Positions 23,205 through 31,157 of a stretch of 33,234 bases of DNA are shown here, one piece after another. Every line of letters starts with the position of its first letter. The first letter of the stretch is position 1. The stretch covers positions 224,238 to 257,471 of the forward strand of contig NZ_JAMXFJ010000006.1 of the NCBI RefSeq assembly GCF_025460805.1. The letters are read 5' to 3'. The notes under the pieces were generated by a model. That model was not told the origin of the DNA and ran no database searches. It saw nothing but the letters and a program-made list of their open reading frames with translations. The position numbers and the translations under genes were made by a program. The stretch is from Microvirga sesbaniae (lineage in GTDB: Bacteria; Pseudomonadota; Alphaproteobacteria; Rhizobiales; Beijerinckiaceae).

Positions 23205-24524
23205 TCACTCCTCGCGGAAGGCGACGGCGAGCCGGTCCGTGAGCGGCTGGGTCAGGTAGGTGATGATGCGCCGCGTCTCCCCGCGGATCAGCACCTCGGC
23301 CGGCAGGCCGGGCGTCAGTTCCTTGCCCTCCAGCTTGCTCCGCTCTCCCGGGGCGATCGCGATCTTCACGGTGAAGTAGGCCTGCCCGGATTCGCCGCTG
23401 ACGACCTGGTCCGGCGAGACATTGGTGACCATCCCCTCGAGTTCCACCGGCGTCGGGAGCTTGAACGAGCTGATATGGATGGTCGCCGGCTGGTCGATAT
23501 GCACCTGATCGACCTCCTCGGGGCGGATCTTCGCATTCACGATCAGCGGCTCCGCGCTCGGGATGATCGACATCAGCTTCTGCCCGGGGGCGACGATCCC
23601 GCCGATCGTATGCACCATGAGCTCGTGAACCAGACCCGTGCGCGGCGCCCGGATGTCGAGCCGCTGAAGCCGGTCCCGGGCGGCGGCGAGCTGCTCCTCG
23701 GTCTCGGCCAGGCTGGCCGTGACGGTCTGAAGCTGCCTCAGGACCTCCGAGCGGGCATTCTGCGTGAGCTCGGCGATCTTGTACTGGATCTCGGTGAGCT
23801 GGGACCCGGCGCCCGCGATCCGGGCCTCGATATCGCCCATCTCGCCCTTCAAGCGGCTCACCTCGCGCTCCGTCTGACGCAGCACCGGGCGCCGGATCAG
23901 CCCTTTGCTGTCGAGCATGCGCTGGTCGGCCAGCTCGGCGGTCACCTGGGCGAGCTCCTCCTTGAGGGCGCGGAACCTCTCGTTGAACCCGTCGATCTGC
24001 CTCTCGACCTGGTGCTTTCGCTCCTGCTGCTGCGAAAGCTGGCTCACGCGCGTGAAGCGCCGTTCGTTCATCAGGCTTTCCTCCGCCGCAAGCGCCGCCT
24101 TCAAGGCGGTCTCAGCCTGCCTGGAGGGCAGCGAGAGCGCCGGCCGCGCGATCGTCGTGCGGTCCAGCTGCTCGGCCTCGAGGCGTGCCTTCTGGGCCGT
24201 GAGGTCGATCAGCTTGCGCTCGAGGATGCTCGCATCGGCCGTCACCTTCGCGGCATCGAGCCGGACGAGCACCTGCCCCTCCTGCACGAGCTCTCCCCCC
24301 TTGACGAGGATCGCCCCGATGACTCCGCCCTCGAGGTGCTGAACCGCCTGGGCGCTGGACTGGACGGCGAATGTGCCCGAGGTGACGACCGCGCTGTCGA
24401 CCTTGGCGGCGACCGCCCAGCCGCCGATCCCGAAGAAGACCACGAAGGAACTCAGGATGAACCAGCGCATGAGCCGGCGCATGGAGGTGGAATTGGCCGC
24501 AAGGTCTGTTTCGAACTCGGTCAT
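23205..24524 (-). CDS. Type I secretion membrane-fusion protein (HlyD/PrsE family)
   Basis: A 439-residue periplasmic adaptor anchored by one N-terminal helix (about 19-41; LMRWFILSSFVVFFGIGGW). It has the usual order: beta/lipoyl part (HLEGGVIGAILVKGGELVQE), a long coiled coil (about 110-290), second lipoyl half (LDIRAPRTGLVHELMVHTIG), then a C-terminal beta domain. It links the ABC exporter to an outer-membrane TolC-like channel, which is not in this window. The ATG at 24524 has GGAG at 6 bp; an in-frame GTG at 24629 would add a non-conserved lead. It is second in the secretion operon, but a family B repeat sits between it and the ATPase gene. Confidence 0.93.
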   Translation of the reverse strand: MTEFETDLAANSTSMRRLMRWFILSSFVVFFGIGGWAVAAKVDSAVVTSGTFAVQSSAQAVQHLEGGVIGAILVKGGELVQEGQVLVRLDAAKVTADASILERKLIDLTAQKARLEAEQLDRTTIARPALSLPSRQAETALKAALAAEESLMNERRFTRVSQLSQQQERKHQVERQIDGFNERFRALKEELAQVTAELADQRMLDSKGLIRRPVLRQTEREVSRLKGEMGDIEARIAGAGSQLTEIQYKIAELTQNARSEVLRQLQTVTASLAETEEQLAAARDRLQRLDIRAPRTGLVHELMVHTIGGIVAPGQKLMSIIPSAEPLIVNAKIRPEEVDQVHIDQPATIHISSFKLPTPVELEGMVTNVSPDQVVSGESGQAYFTVKIAIAPGERSKLEGKELTPGLPAEVLIRGETRRIITYLTQPLTDRLAVAFREE

Positions 24525-24674
24525 GGTGCGCTCCATCGGGTGGGCTGCCGTCGTCGGCTGGGCGACCGGCACATCCTTTGTCAGGATCCCGCGCCGGTCG
24601 CGACGGATCGGCGCCTGGTCCACGATCACGTTGGCATGCCGGGCGCGCCGATGCTGTGGCGCAGTTCACATTCG

Positions 24675-24813
24675 CCAGAGCATCGGACGCAAAAGCGGGA
24701 ACCGCTTTCGGGATTCATCCGAGGCTCCCTCGCTTGACCGGCGCATCGTTCGGAGCGGACAACCGGGCCGACTTTTCACTCACGTGGCCCTCCGGGTCCG
24801 CACGATGCGCTAG
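24675..24813. repeat. Family B repeat between the two secretion genes
   Basis: Starts CCAGAGCATCGGACG, contains the hairpin AAAGCGG-GAA-CCGCTTT (24692-24708), and ends GTCCGCACGATGCGCTAG. The final TAG (minus strand, 24812-24810) is the stop codon of the ABC exporter gene. Confidence 0.85.
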
Positions 24814-26732
24814 CTCGCCTGGCCGCTCGCCCGCTGGGTCCGGGTCGCATCCAGGCTGGTGACGGTCGCGGTCGCCGGGACGGCGTCTCCGTCCGCCGGT
24901 TCCGCCGACGCCGGGCCGAGCGTGTCCTGAGAGGCCAACGCGGCGCCGGGGCTGGAGGGAGCTGCGCCCGGCTGCGCCGTCGCGACGGCCGACGGGGCGC
25001 CGACCGGCTGCGGACCCATCGCCTGGGCGGGCTTGTGCGGCTGCCCGATGCGCGGGAACAGGGCCGCCAGGACCTGCTCCTTCGGGCCGAACATCTCGGC
25101 GCGACCGTTGCGGACCGACAGGATCTTGTTCGCCGCGAAGATGGCGCTCGGCCGGTGGGCCACGATGACGACGATCTTGCCGGCCTGGCGCATCTGCTGA
25201 ATGGCATCGTTCAGGGACTGCTCTCCGAGCGGGTCGAGATTGGAGTTGGGCTCGTCGAGCACGACGATGAAAGGATTGCCGAACAGGGCCCGGGCAAGCC
25301 CGATGCGCTGGCGCTGACCGCCCGACAGGATGGCGCCGCCTTCGCCCACCGGAGTGTCGTATCCCTTCGGGAACGCCAGGATCATGTCGTGCACGCCGGC
25401 CATGCGGGCCGCCTCGATCACCTGATCAACGGTCGCGTCCTTCCGGAAGCGGGCGATGTTTTCCGCGATCGTTCCATCGAACAGCTCGATGCTCTGGGGC
25501 AGGTGGCCGATCGCGTCCGCCAGCGCATCGGGCGAGTACTGGCCGATCAGGGCGTTGTCGAAGCGGACGTCTCCCCGAGCCGTCGGCCACGCGCCGACCA
25601 GGGCGCGAACGAGGGTGGACTTGCCGCATCCGCTGGGGCCGATGATCCCGAGGGCGTCGCCGGCTTCGATCTCGAACGAAACGCCCGACACGGTCGCGAT
25701 GGTCCCGCCCGGAGGAACGATCGCGACATCCCGCACCGACAGGGTGTGGCGCGGCCGCGGCATGCCGTGCTGCTGCTTGGTCGCCTGGGGAAGCTTGGAG
25801 GTCAGCGCCCTCAGGCGGCGCAAGGCCTGCCACGCGGCCGAGGTGCTGCGCCAGTTGCCGATGACCTGATCGATGGGGGTGAGAGCCCGGGCGAGGATGA
25901 CCGAGCAGGCGATCATGGCGCCGGGCGACATCTTCGCCTCGATGACCAGGAAGGCTCCGAGCGCCAGCATGGCGGATTGCAGGACGAGCCGGACCGTCTT
26001 GGAGATCGCCCCGAACACGCTGGCGTGGTCGGCGAGGTCGCGGGCATGGGAGATCGAGTTCACGTAGCCGCTGCCCCAGCGCTTGCACAGGTCGTCTCCC
26101 ATGCTCATGGCGGCGGCCGCTTCCGAGTTGCGCCTCGCGTCCAGCAGAAGGGTCATGGTGGCCGCGTGCACCTGGTTGGCCGACTTGACCCTGCCCTTGG
26201 TGACGAGCTCGTTGACCATGCTGAGAATGACCAGAAACAGAGCGCCGGCTCCGGCGGCGAGGAAGAGGATCGGACTCACCAGGAACAGGATGGCGAAATA
26301 GATCGGCATCCAGGGCAGGTCGAGAAGCGCGACCGGTCCGGGCCCCATGAGATAGTTGCGGATGGCGGCGAGATCCTGGAGCGGATCGTGATTGCGGGCA
26401 TGCGGGCCGAAATGGAGCGGCAGTTTCAGCGTCGCCTCGAACAGCGTGGGCGCCAGCCGGTGATCGAAGGTGATGCCGACCCGGGCCATGAGCTTGCCGC
26501 GCAGCGCCTCCAGGAGGCCGTAGAAGGCGTAGAGCAGCAGAGCGAGCAGGGAGAGGGCCGCCAGCGTCGGGAGGCTCTTGCTCGACAGGACCTTGTTGTA
26601 GACGAGCATCATGAAGATGGGGCCGGTCAGCATCAGGACGTTTCCGAGACAGCTGATGACGCTGATCCCGATCAGCGGCTTCTTGAGCGTGCGAAGAGCC
26701 GTCCGGAGTTGGACTTCGGCGCTGGTCTTCAT
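24810..26732 (-). CDS. Type I secretion ABC exporter (PrsD family)
   Basis: A 640-residue exporter: a membrane domain of about six helices (20-290), no C39 peptidase domain, then an ATPase domain with Walker A GPSGCGKS (365-372), signature LSGGQ (469-473), Walker B ending D493-E494 and H526. It exports RTX-type or adhesin proteins with the HlyD-like partner. The family is usually near 580 residues; here a Pro/Ala-rich, low-complexity tail of about 75 residues follows residue 565 and runs into the stop codon supplied by a family B repeat, so the tail may be an acquired extension. The ATG at 26732 has GAGG at 6 bp. A Crp-like promoter lies about 75 nt upstream. Confidence 0.92.
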   Translation of the reverse strand: MKTSAEVQLRTALRTLKKPLIGISVISCLGNVLMLTGPIFMMLVYNKVLSSKSLPTLAALSLLALLLYAFYGLLEALRGKLMARVGITFDHRLAPTLFEATLKLPLHFGPHARNHDPLQDLAAIRNYLMGPGPVALLDLPWMPIYFAILFLVSPILFLAAGAGALFLVILSMVNELVTKGRVKSANQVHAATMTLLLDARRNSEAAAAMSMGDDLCKRWGSGYVNSISHARDLADHASVFGAISKTVRLVLQSAMLALGAFLVIEAKMSPGAMIACSVILARALTPIDQVIGNWRSTSAAWQALRRLRALTSKLPQATKQQHGMPRPRHTLSVRDVAIVPPGGTIATVSGVSFEIEAGDALGIIGPSGCGKSTLVRALVGAWPTARGDVRFDNALIGQYSPDALADAIGHLPQSIELFDGTIAENIARFRKDATVDQVIEAARMAGVHDMILAFPKGYDTPVGEGGAILSGGQRQRIGLARALFGNPFIVVLDEPNSNLDPLGEQSLNDAIQQMRQAGKIVVIVAHRPSAIFAANKILSVRNGRAEMFGPKEQVLAALFPRIGQPHKPAQAMGPQPVGAPSAVATAQPGAAPSSPGAALASQDTLGPASAEPADGDAVPATATVTSLDATRTQRASGQAS

Positions 26733-26812
26733 TCCATTCCTCATCGCGGGCATCCCTGTTGCGACCCTCCGCACGCCATGAGACGGGCAACCGGGAGGGT
26801 GTCTGCGGGATG

Positions 26813-26855
26813 ATCATGGGCCGGCTTCGCGCCGAGCACTGTGACGGGGGTCACA
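26813..26855 (-). promoter_or_regulatory. Crp-like class II promoter of the secretion operon
   Basis: TGTGACGGGGGTCACA (26840-26855) has both arms perfect. On the minus strand its centre is 29.5 bp before CATGAT (26818-26813), so transcription would start near 26806 towards the exporter gene. Confidence 0.6.
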
Positions 26856-26887
26856 AAGGTCCGGTCATCGCGGCCGTCGGGGCGCCT

Positions 26888-26915
26888 TTGCCCCCGGCCC
26901 GTCGAACGCTATGCT
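26888..26915 (+). promoter_or_regulatory. Possible promoter of the second Crp/Fnr gene
   Basis: TTGCCC (26888-26893), 16-bp spacer, TATGCT (26910-26915). The TGTGA palindrome at 26840-26855 would then sit near -75, where it could also influence this gene. Confidence 0.4.
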
Positions 26916-26951
26916 GGCAGGCCTCGTGCTCCACACCGTGGGAATTCGGTC

Positions 26952-27677
26952 ATGGCAGACGTGCAACCGCCCAAGCCGGCGACCGGCGCCGACAAGTCGG
27001 CCCATCTCGAAGCCCTCGACATCTTCAAGGCCATCGACCCGGCGACGGTCGACCAGATCGCCCGCAGGGCTCAGAACCGGACGCTGGAGAAGGGCGAGTT
27101 GCTGTTCAACGTGGGTGACACCTCCGACGCGCTCTACGTGATCGCCGAGGGCCGCGTCCGGATCTGGACGGTCTCGGCCGCCGGCGCCGAAGTCACCCTC
27201 AACGTCCTGACCAGCGGCGCCGTCTTCGGAGAGATCGGCATGCTCGACGGCGGCGTGCGGACGGCGGGCGCCTCCGCGATGCTGCGCACGAGACTGACGA
27301 GCATCGCCCGGCGAACCTTCTACGACGCGCTGGACCGGGATCCGCAGCTGGTGCGCAATGTGATCGACCTGTTGTGCGGCCGGCTCAGATGGACCAGCGC
27401 CCGGATGGAGGACGCCACCCTGCGCCAGGCGCCGCAGCGTCTCGCACGCATTCTCGGGCATCTCGCGCGGGACCACGGGAAGGCGACGACCGGAGGCATC
27501 GAGGTCGTTCTCAAGCTCACCCAGAGCGAGATGGCTCAATGGACGGCCATGTCGCGGGAGGGTTTGAACAAGCTTCTGAACCGATGGTCCGAGGAGCGCC
27601 TGCTGAGCCAGGACCGGGGCGGGTTGATCGTCCACGATCTCGAGAGGATCGACGAAATCGCCGAGTTCGGCGAGTAG
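26952..27677 (+). CDS. Crp/Fnr-family transcriptional regulator
   Basis: A 241-residue regulator with an N-terminal cyclic-nucleotide-type beta barrel (about 25-115; FGEIGMLDGGVRTAGASA has E94 and R103-T104 in the effector cassette), a dimer helix (130-160) and a C-terminal HTH. The recognition helix reads MSREGLNKLLNRW: R202 and E203 are kept but Lys (207) replaces the second Arg of Crp, so DNA preference may differ from that of the regulator at 20202. No Fe-S cysteines. The ATG at 26952 has GGGAA upstream. It ends 6 bp from the convergent cyclase-like gene, whose product could influence it if it makes a cyclic nucleotide (inference). Confidence 0.88.
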   Translation: MADVQPPKPATGADKSAHLEALDIFKAIDPATVDQIARRAQNRTLEKGELLFNVGDTSDALYVIAEGRVRIWTVSAAGAEVTLNVLTSGAVFGEIGMLDGGVRTAGASAMLRTRLTSIARRTFYDALDRDPQLVRNVIDLLCGRLRWTSARMEDATLRQAPQRLARILGHLARDHGKATTGGIEVVLKLTQSEMAQWTAMSREGLNKLLNRWSEERLLSQDRGGLIVHDLERIDEIAEFGE

Positions 27678-27683
27678 GAGGCG

Positions 27684-28694
27684 TCAATGCCGTCGCCGCG
27701 CCACGATCTGCTGGGCGCGGGTGATGAACTGAAGACGCTCGTCCCGGGCGGGGATCTCGCGGGCAAGATCGTCGACGAGCTTGGCCGGATCCGCCAGCTC
27801 TGCCGCATGCCGCCGGACGAGCAGGCCGGCAACGGGGCCGAGATAGACCGTGAGGGCACGGGCCAGCTCGGCCAGACAGTCCTGAGCGGCCGCCGGGTCC
27901 ATGGGAGCCGGCTGGGCCGCCGGGACGTCCGGCTCCGGGGCGACGGCGGGCGGCCCAGGGTCGGAGGACGCACGGCCGGCCGGGACGACCAGAGGGGCGG
28001 CCTTCGGAAGCGAAAGGGCCGGCGGCTCCAGGCAAACGGCCGGAGGCGAGGGTGCCGTCACCGCCTCTTCGACCCGCGCGGATGCCACCGACAGCACGGT
28101 CCGATCGAGCGGCTCGATCAGGCTGAGGGTCGCATTCATGTCGTCCGATGACGGCGGCATGCCGACGCTGAACGTCGTGATCCTGCGCGGGCTGTGCTTG
28201 AGGTCGAACACTCCGCGCTCGCCGAAGGTCGCCGAGATGCGCGGAGCCACGGCTTCCATGACGGCGGCCGATACGAGGATGCCGCCGGGATCCGCCAGGC
28301 TTTCCAGCCGGGCCGCGATCACCAGGGTCTCGCCGAAGGGGAGATCGTCCTGGAACAGGACGTCGCCGAGATGGATGCCGATCCGCATGCGGACCGCATC
28401 GAGCTTCGTCATGGCGGCGAGACGCGCCTGGGTATCGAGCGCGCAGCGAACCGCGTCGACCGCACTCTCGAACAGGGCGAAGATCCCGTCTCCCGGCATC
28501 CCGAAGAGCCACCCGCCATGCGCCGCGAGCTCTTCCCGGGCGATGCGCCGCGTCGCCCACAGGGCGTCGAGGGTGTTGGTCTCGTCGACGGATACCAGGC
28601 CGCCGAAATTGGCCATGTCGGCCGCGAAGACCGCTCGCAGACGTCGAACTCGTTTGCCTTGAGGCTGCGGTGCATCGGGAGCCGGATCGTCCAT
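27684..28694 (-). CDS. Class III adenylate/guanylate cyclase-like protein with shared C-terminal domain
   Basis: A 336-residue soluble protein. The N-terminal domain (about 18-180) is a class III nucleotide cyclase fold: metal aspartates D26 (AADMANF) and D69 (MPGDGIFALF) and Arg R129 are present, but the transition-state Asn four residues before that Arg is Val (GETLVIAARL), so activity may be weak or lost. A Pro/Ala-rich linker (205-270) leads to a ~57-residue helical domain (about 275-332; LGPVAGLLVRRHAAEL) that also occurs twice in the neighbouring kinase. It is the last gene of the sensor-kinase-cyclase operon, 25 bp after the kinase. The ATG at 28694 follows GAAGG. Confidence 0.82.
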   Translation of the reverse strand: MDDPAPDAPQPQGKRVRRLRAVFAADMANFGGLVSVDETNTLDALWATRRIAREELAAHGGWLFGMPGDGIFALFESAVDAVRCALDTQARLAAMTKLDAVRMRIGIHLGDVLFQDDLPFGETLVIAARLESLADPGGILVSAAVMEAVAPRISATFGERGVFDLKHSPRRITTFSVGMPPSSDDMNATLSLIEPLDRTVLSVASARVEEAVTAPSPPAVCLEPPALSLPKAAPLVVPAGRASSDPGPPAVAPEPDVPAAQPAPMDPAAAQDCLAELARALTVYLGPVAGLLVRRHAAELADPAKLVDDLAREIPARDERLQFITRAQQIVARRRH

Positions 28695-28719
28695 CACGCC
28701 TTCATCGGGTGCCTACATG

Positions 28720-30207
28720 TCACTTCTTGGTCTCGCCGATTTTACCACGGATCTCGAGAAACCGCGTCCGATCCCGCTCGTTGGGAATGAAGTCCGAAAG
28801 CCGGCGATAGAAGTCGTCCCGGCCGACCGCCTTTTCCGCCTGGCGGGCGACGAGAGTGGGCGCGACCGGGCCGATGAGCGGCAGAAGCGCGTCCGACACG
28901 GCCCGGATCTCGGTCTGTGAGATCACGGCTTCCATCTGGGCGATCTTGAAGCCCTTGTCGTCGCGCAGCACCTGCTGGGCCGCCTTTCGGAAGGTCGTCG
29001 CCTCGGCCTCGGTCTTGATCTTCTCGACGAGCAGGTCGAGGAACGTGTCGACATCCATGGTCTCGTGCGAGGCCTGCCTGACCAGGAGATGTCCGATCGG
29101 GCCGAGCGAGCTGGCGAGCGAGCGCCCGAGCGCATCGAGCGTCGTCGGGGTCAGGACCTCCGCCATCGTCTGGTTGAGCCGCTCCTTGGCCGGCGCGGCC
29201 TGCTCCTTTCCCGGCATGTGGGAGAGTTCGGTGAGGTCGAGGGGCGGGAGGTCGGCGCTCGGGCGCATCTCGATCGATGCGTTGAGCGAGACGACGAACT
29301 CGTCCGCCGTCTGGAACCGATCCTCCGGGTTGCGGGCCAGAGCCCTCTGGACGACCACGTCGATCTCGGGCCAGAGCTCCGGCCGATAGGTCCTGATCTC
29401 CGGCGGCGGATCGTTCATCAGCTTGCGCATCAGCTCGGGCAGATCCGCGGCCACGAAGGGCTTCGCGCCCGTCAGCATCTGGAACAGGATGACCCCGGCG
29501 GAGAAGAGATCCGCGCGAATGTCGGCCGGGCGCCCGAGAAACCGCTCGGGCGCCATGTAGTTGGGCGTGCCGATGGGGATGCCGCCGGGCTTGGTGAGGT
29601 CGAGCGCATCCACGTGGGCGACGCCGAAATCGGACACCTTGATCGAGGCAGCCGAAGGGCAGAGGATGTTGGCCGGTTTCACGTCCCGGTGGATGACGCC
29701 CTTCGAATGAGCGTAGCCGAGGGCGAACAGCAGCTGCGCCATGATCTCGCCAACCTGGCGGATCGGCAGCAGCGTCCCCCGGCGGATCACGTTCTCCAGC
29801 GTGCCGGCGTTGACGTATTCCATGATGATGTAGGGCGCGCCATCCTGCTCCACGAAGTCGAAGACCGTCACGATGTTGGGATGCAGGCACCGCGCGGCGG
29901 AGCGCGCCTCGGTGGCGAAGCGGCGGAGCAGTTCGTCGTTCTCGCTCAGGTTCTCCAGGATCTCGGGACGAAGGGTCTTGATCGCCAGCGGGCGATCGAT
30001 TTGCTCGTCATAGCCCTTGTAGACAACGCCGATGGCCCCGCGGCCGATGACGTGGTCGAGGCGATACTTGCCGACCCGGGCGGGCATGCCGCTGGTGCCG
30101 CCTTGGCTGCCGCCTGTCCTCAGATCCTTGTCTGCGGTCATCGGATGCAATTCCATGACGAGCGGTAATCTGGTTCTGTCGGGCCAGGTATCAATCCGGT
30201 TGCTCAC
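28720..30207 (-). CDS. Cytosolic serine/threonine protein kinase with two C-terminal repeat domains
   Basis: A 495-residue Hanks-type kinase. The glycine loop GRGAIG is at 55-60, with Lys K77 (LAIK), HRDVKPAN at 173-180, DFG at 193-195, APE at 219-221 and the closing Arg in NPEDRFQ. All catalytic residues are present and there is no membrane helix. After a linker come two copies of a ~57-residue domain: 357-414 (LGPIGHLLVRQASHET) and 434-491 (IGPVAPTLVARQAEKA). The GTG start overlaps the TGA of the sensor gene (GTGA, 30207-30204), so translation is coupled; an ATG at 30156 is the alternative. It presumably phosphorylates a target in response to the membrane sensor, but the target is unknown; the shared domain points to the cyclase-like protein. 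Confidence 0.92.
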   Translation of the reverse strand: MSNRIDTWPDRTRLPLVMELHPMTADKDLRTGGSQGGTSGMPARVGKYRLDHVIGRGAIGVVYKGYDEQIDRPLAIKTLRPEILENLSENDELLRRFATEARSAARCLHPNIVTVFDFVEQDGAPYIIMEYVNAGTLENVIRRGTLLPIRQVGEIMAQLLFALGYAHSKGVIHRDVKPANILCPSAASIKVSDFGVAHVDALDLTKPGGIPIGTPNYMAPERFLGRPADIRADLFSAGVILFQMLTGAKPFVAADLPELMRKLMNDPPPEIRTYRPELWPEIDVVVQRALARNPEDRFQTADEFVVSLNASIEMRPSADLPPLDLTELSHMPGKEQAAPAKERLNQTMAEVLTPTTLDALGRSLASSLGPIGHLLVRQASHETMDVDTFLDLLVEKIKTEAEATTFRKAAQQVLRDDKGFKIAQMEAVISQTEIRAVSDALLPLIGPVAPTLVARQAEKAVGRDDFYRRLSDFIPNERDRTRFLEIRGKIGETKK

Positions 30208-31076
30208 TTTTCAAGCATTTTCAATGCGCTATCCAGGCTCCTGCGCATCCGGTTGAAGGAGCGCGACAGGGATGCGATCTCGTCGGACCCCGGATATTCG
30301 AACTCGGCGACCGACGCGTCGCCCATGCTCACGGCCTCCGCCGTCTTGGCCATGCGGGTCACCGGGCTGATCACGTAGCGGTTCAGCAGGACGTTGAGCA
30401 GCACCAGCAGGACCAGGAAGATGACGCTCGACGTGCCGACGAACAGCAGCAGGTTCCGCCAGATCGCTCCTTCGGCGATGTCCATGGGCACGGAGATGAT
30501 CTGCGCTCCGATCGTTTCGTTGAGCTTCCAGCCGAAGCCGTTCTTGCTGCCGTAAAGGGCAACCATGGACGTCGGGGCGCGGTCCGGGGTCGAGTGGCAG
30601 GTCAGACACGACTCGTCCTTGATCACCAGAGGATAGGTTGCCGTGTAATGGGAGCGATTGTTGATCGTCTGGTAGCTGATGTCCTTGGTCAGCTCGGGAT
30701 TGGCCCGCAGCTTCTCGATCACCTCCCGCTCCCAGTCCCGCGCGAGATCGGCCGGGTTGGTCGGGTTGAGCGCGGCCTCCTTGTAGAAGAACTGCGGATA
30801 GAAGTTTCGGAAGTTGCGGAATGCCGTCTGGGCCGAGAACGACGGGATCGTCTGCGGCAGGAACTGGACGCTCGAGTGTTCGGCGAGCAGGGGCTGGATC
30901 TCTTCCGACGTATAGCGGCGCACCGACAGCGCCTGAGCTCGCAGAACGTCGATCTGCGACTGGAGCTGGTCCATGGCTTCCTGTCGGGAAATTTGATAGA
31001 ATGGATAAATCGACAGGCTGAGCCCAAGCAGATAGCAAACGGCGAGAATGATATTGAATTTCAGCCGTAGTCCCAC
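30204..31076 (-). CDS. Membrane sensor: periplasmic Tll0287-like (DUF3365) haem domain plus HAMP, no output domain
   Basis: A 290-residue protein: helix 1 (about 8-27), periplasmic DUF3365/Tll0287-type domain (30-200) with a c-type haem site C157-L-T-C160-H161, helix 2 (207-230; LLLFVGTSSVIFLVLLVLLN), then a HAMP domain (233-284) and the end of the protein. The family senses redox state or gases through haem. There is no kinase, cyclase or methyl-accepting part, so the signal must pass to a separate protein, most simply the kinase whose start overlaps its stop. The GTG start has GGAG at 8 bp; no ATG is better placed. Confidence 0.88.
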   Translation of the reverse strand: MGLRLKFNIILAVCYLLGLSLSIYPFYQISRQEAMDQLQSQIDVLRAQALSVRRYTSEEIQPLLAEHSSVQFLPQTIPSFSAQTAFRNFRNFYPQFFYKEAALNPTNPADLARDWEREVIEKLRANPELTKDISYQTINNRSHYTATYPLVIKDESCLTCHSTPDRAPTSMVALYGSKNGFGWKLNETIGAQIISVPMDIAEGAIWRNLLLFVGTSSVIFLVLLVLLNVLLNRYVISPVTRMAKTAEAVSMGDASVAEFEYPGSDEIASLSRSFNRMRRSLDSALKMLEK

Positions 31077-31157
31077 GGGAGATCTCCAACGGCTCGTGAG
31101 GTTAGTTTGCGTTACAACTACCGGATTTCATGATAGTGCAAGTCTTGGAGACGTGCC

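Noticed and set aside
22929..24737. A 602-codon plus-strand frame
   Set aside because: Antisense to the HlyD-family gene; no recognisable protein features.
25035..26813. A 592-codon plus-strand frame
   Set aside because: Antisense to the ABC exporter gene.
28601..28697. A second small gene between kinase and cyclase
   Set aside because: The gap is only 25 bp; apparent frames here are shadows of the cyclase start.
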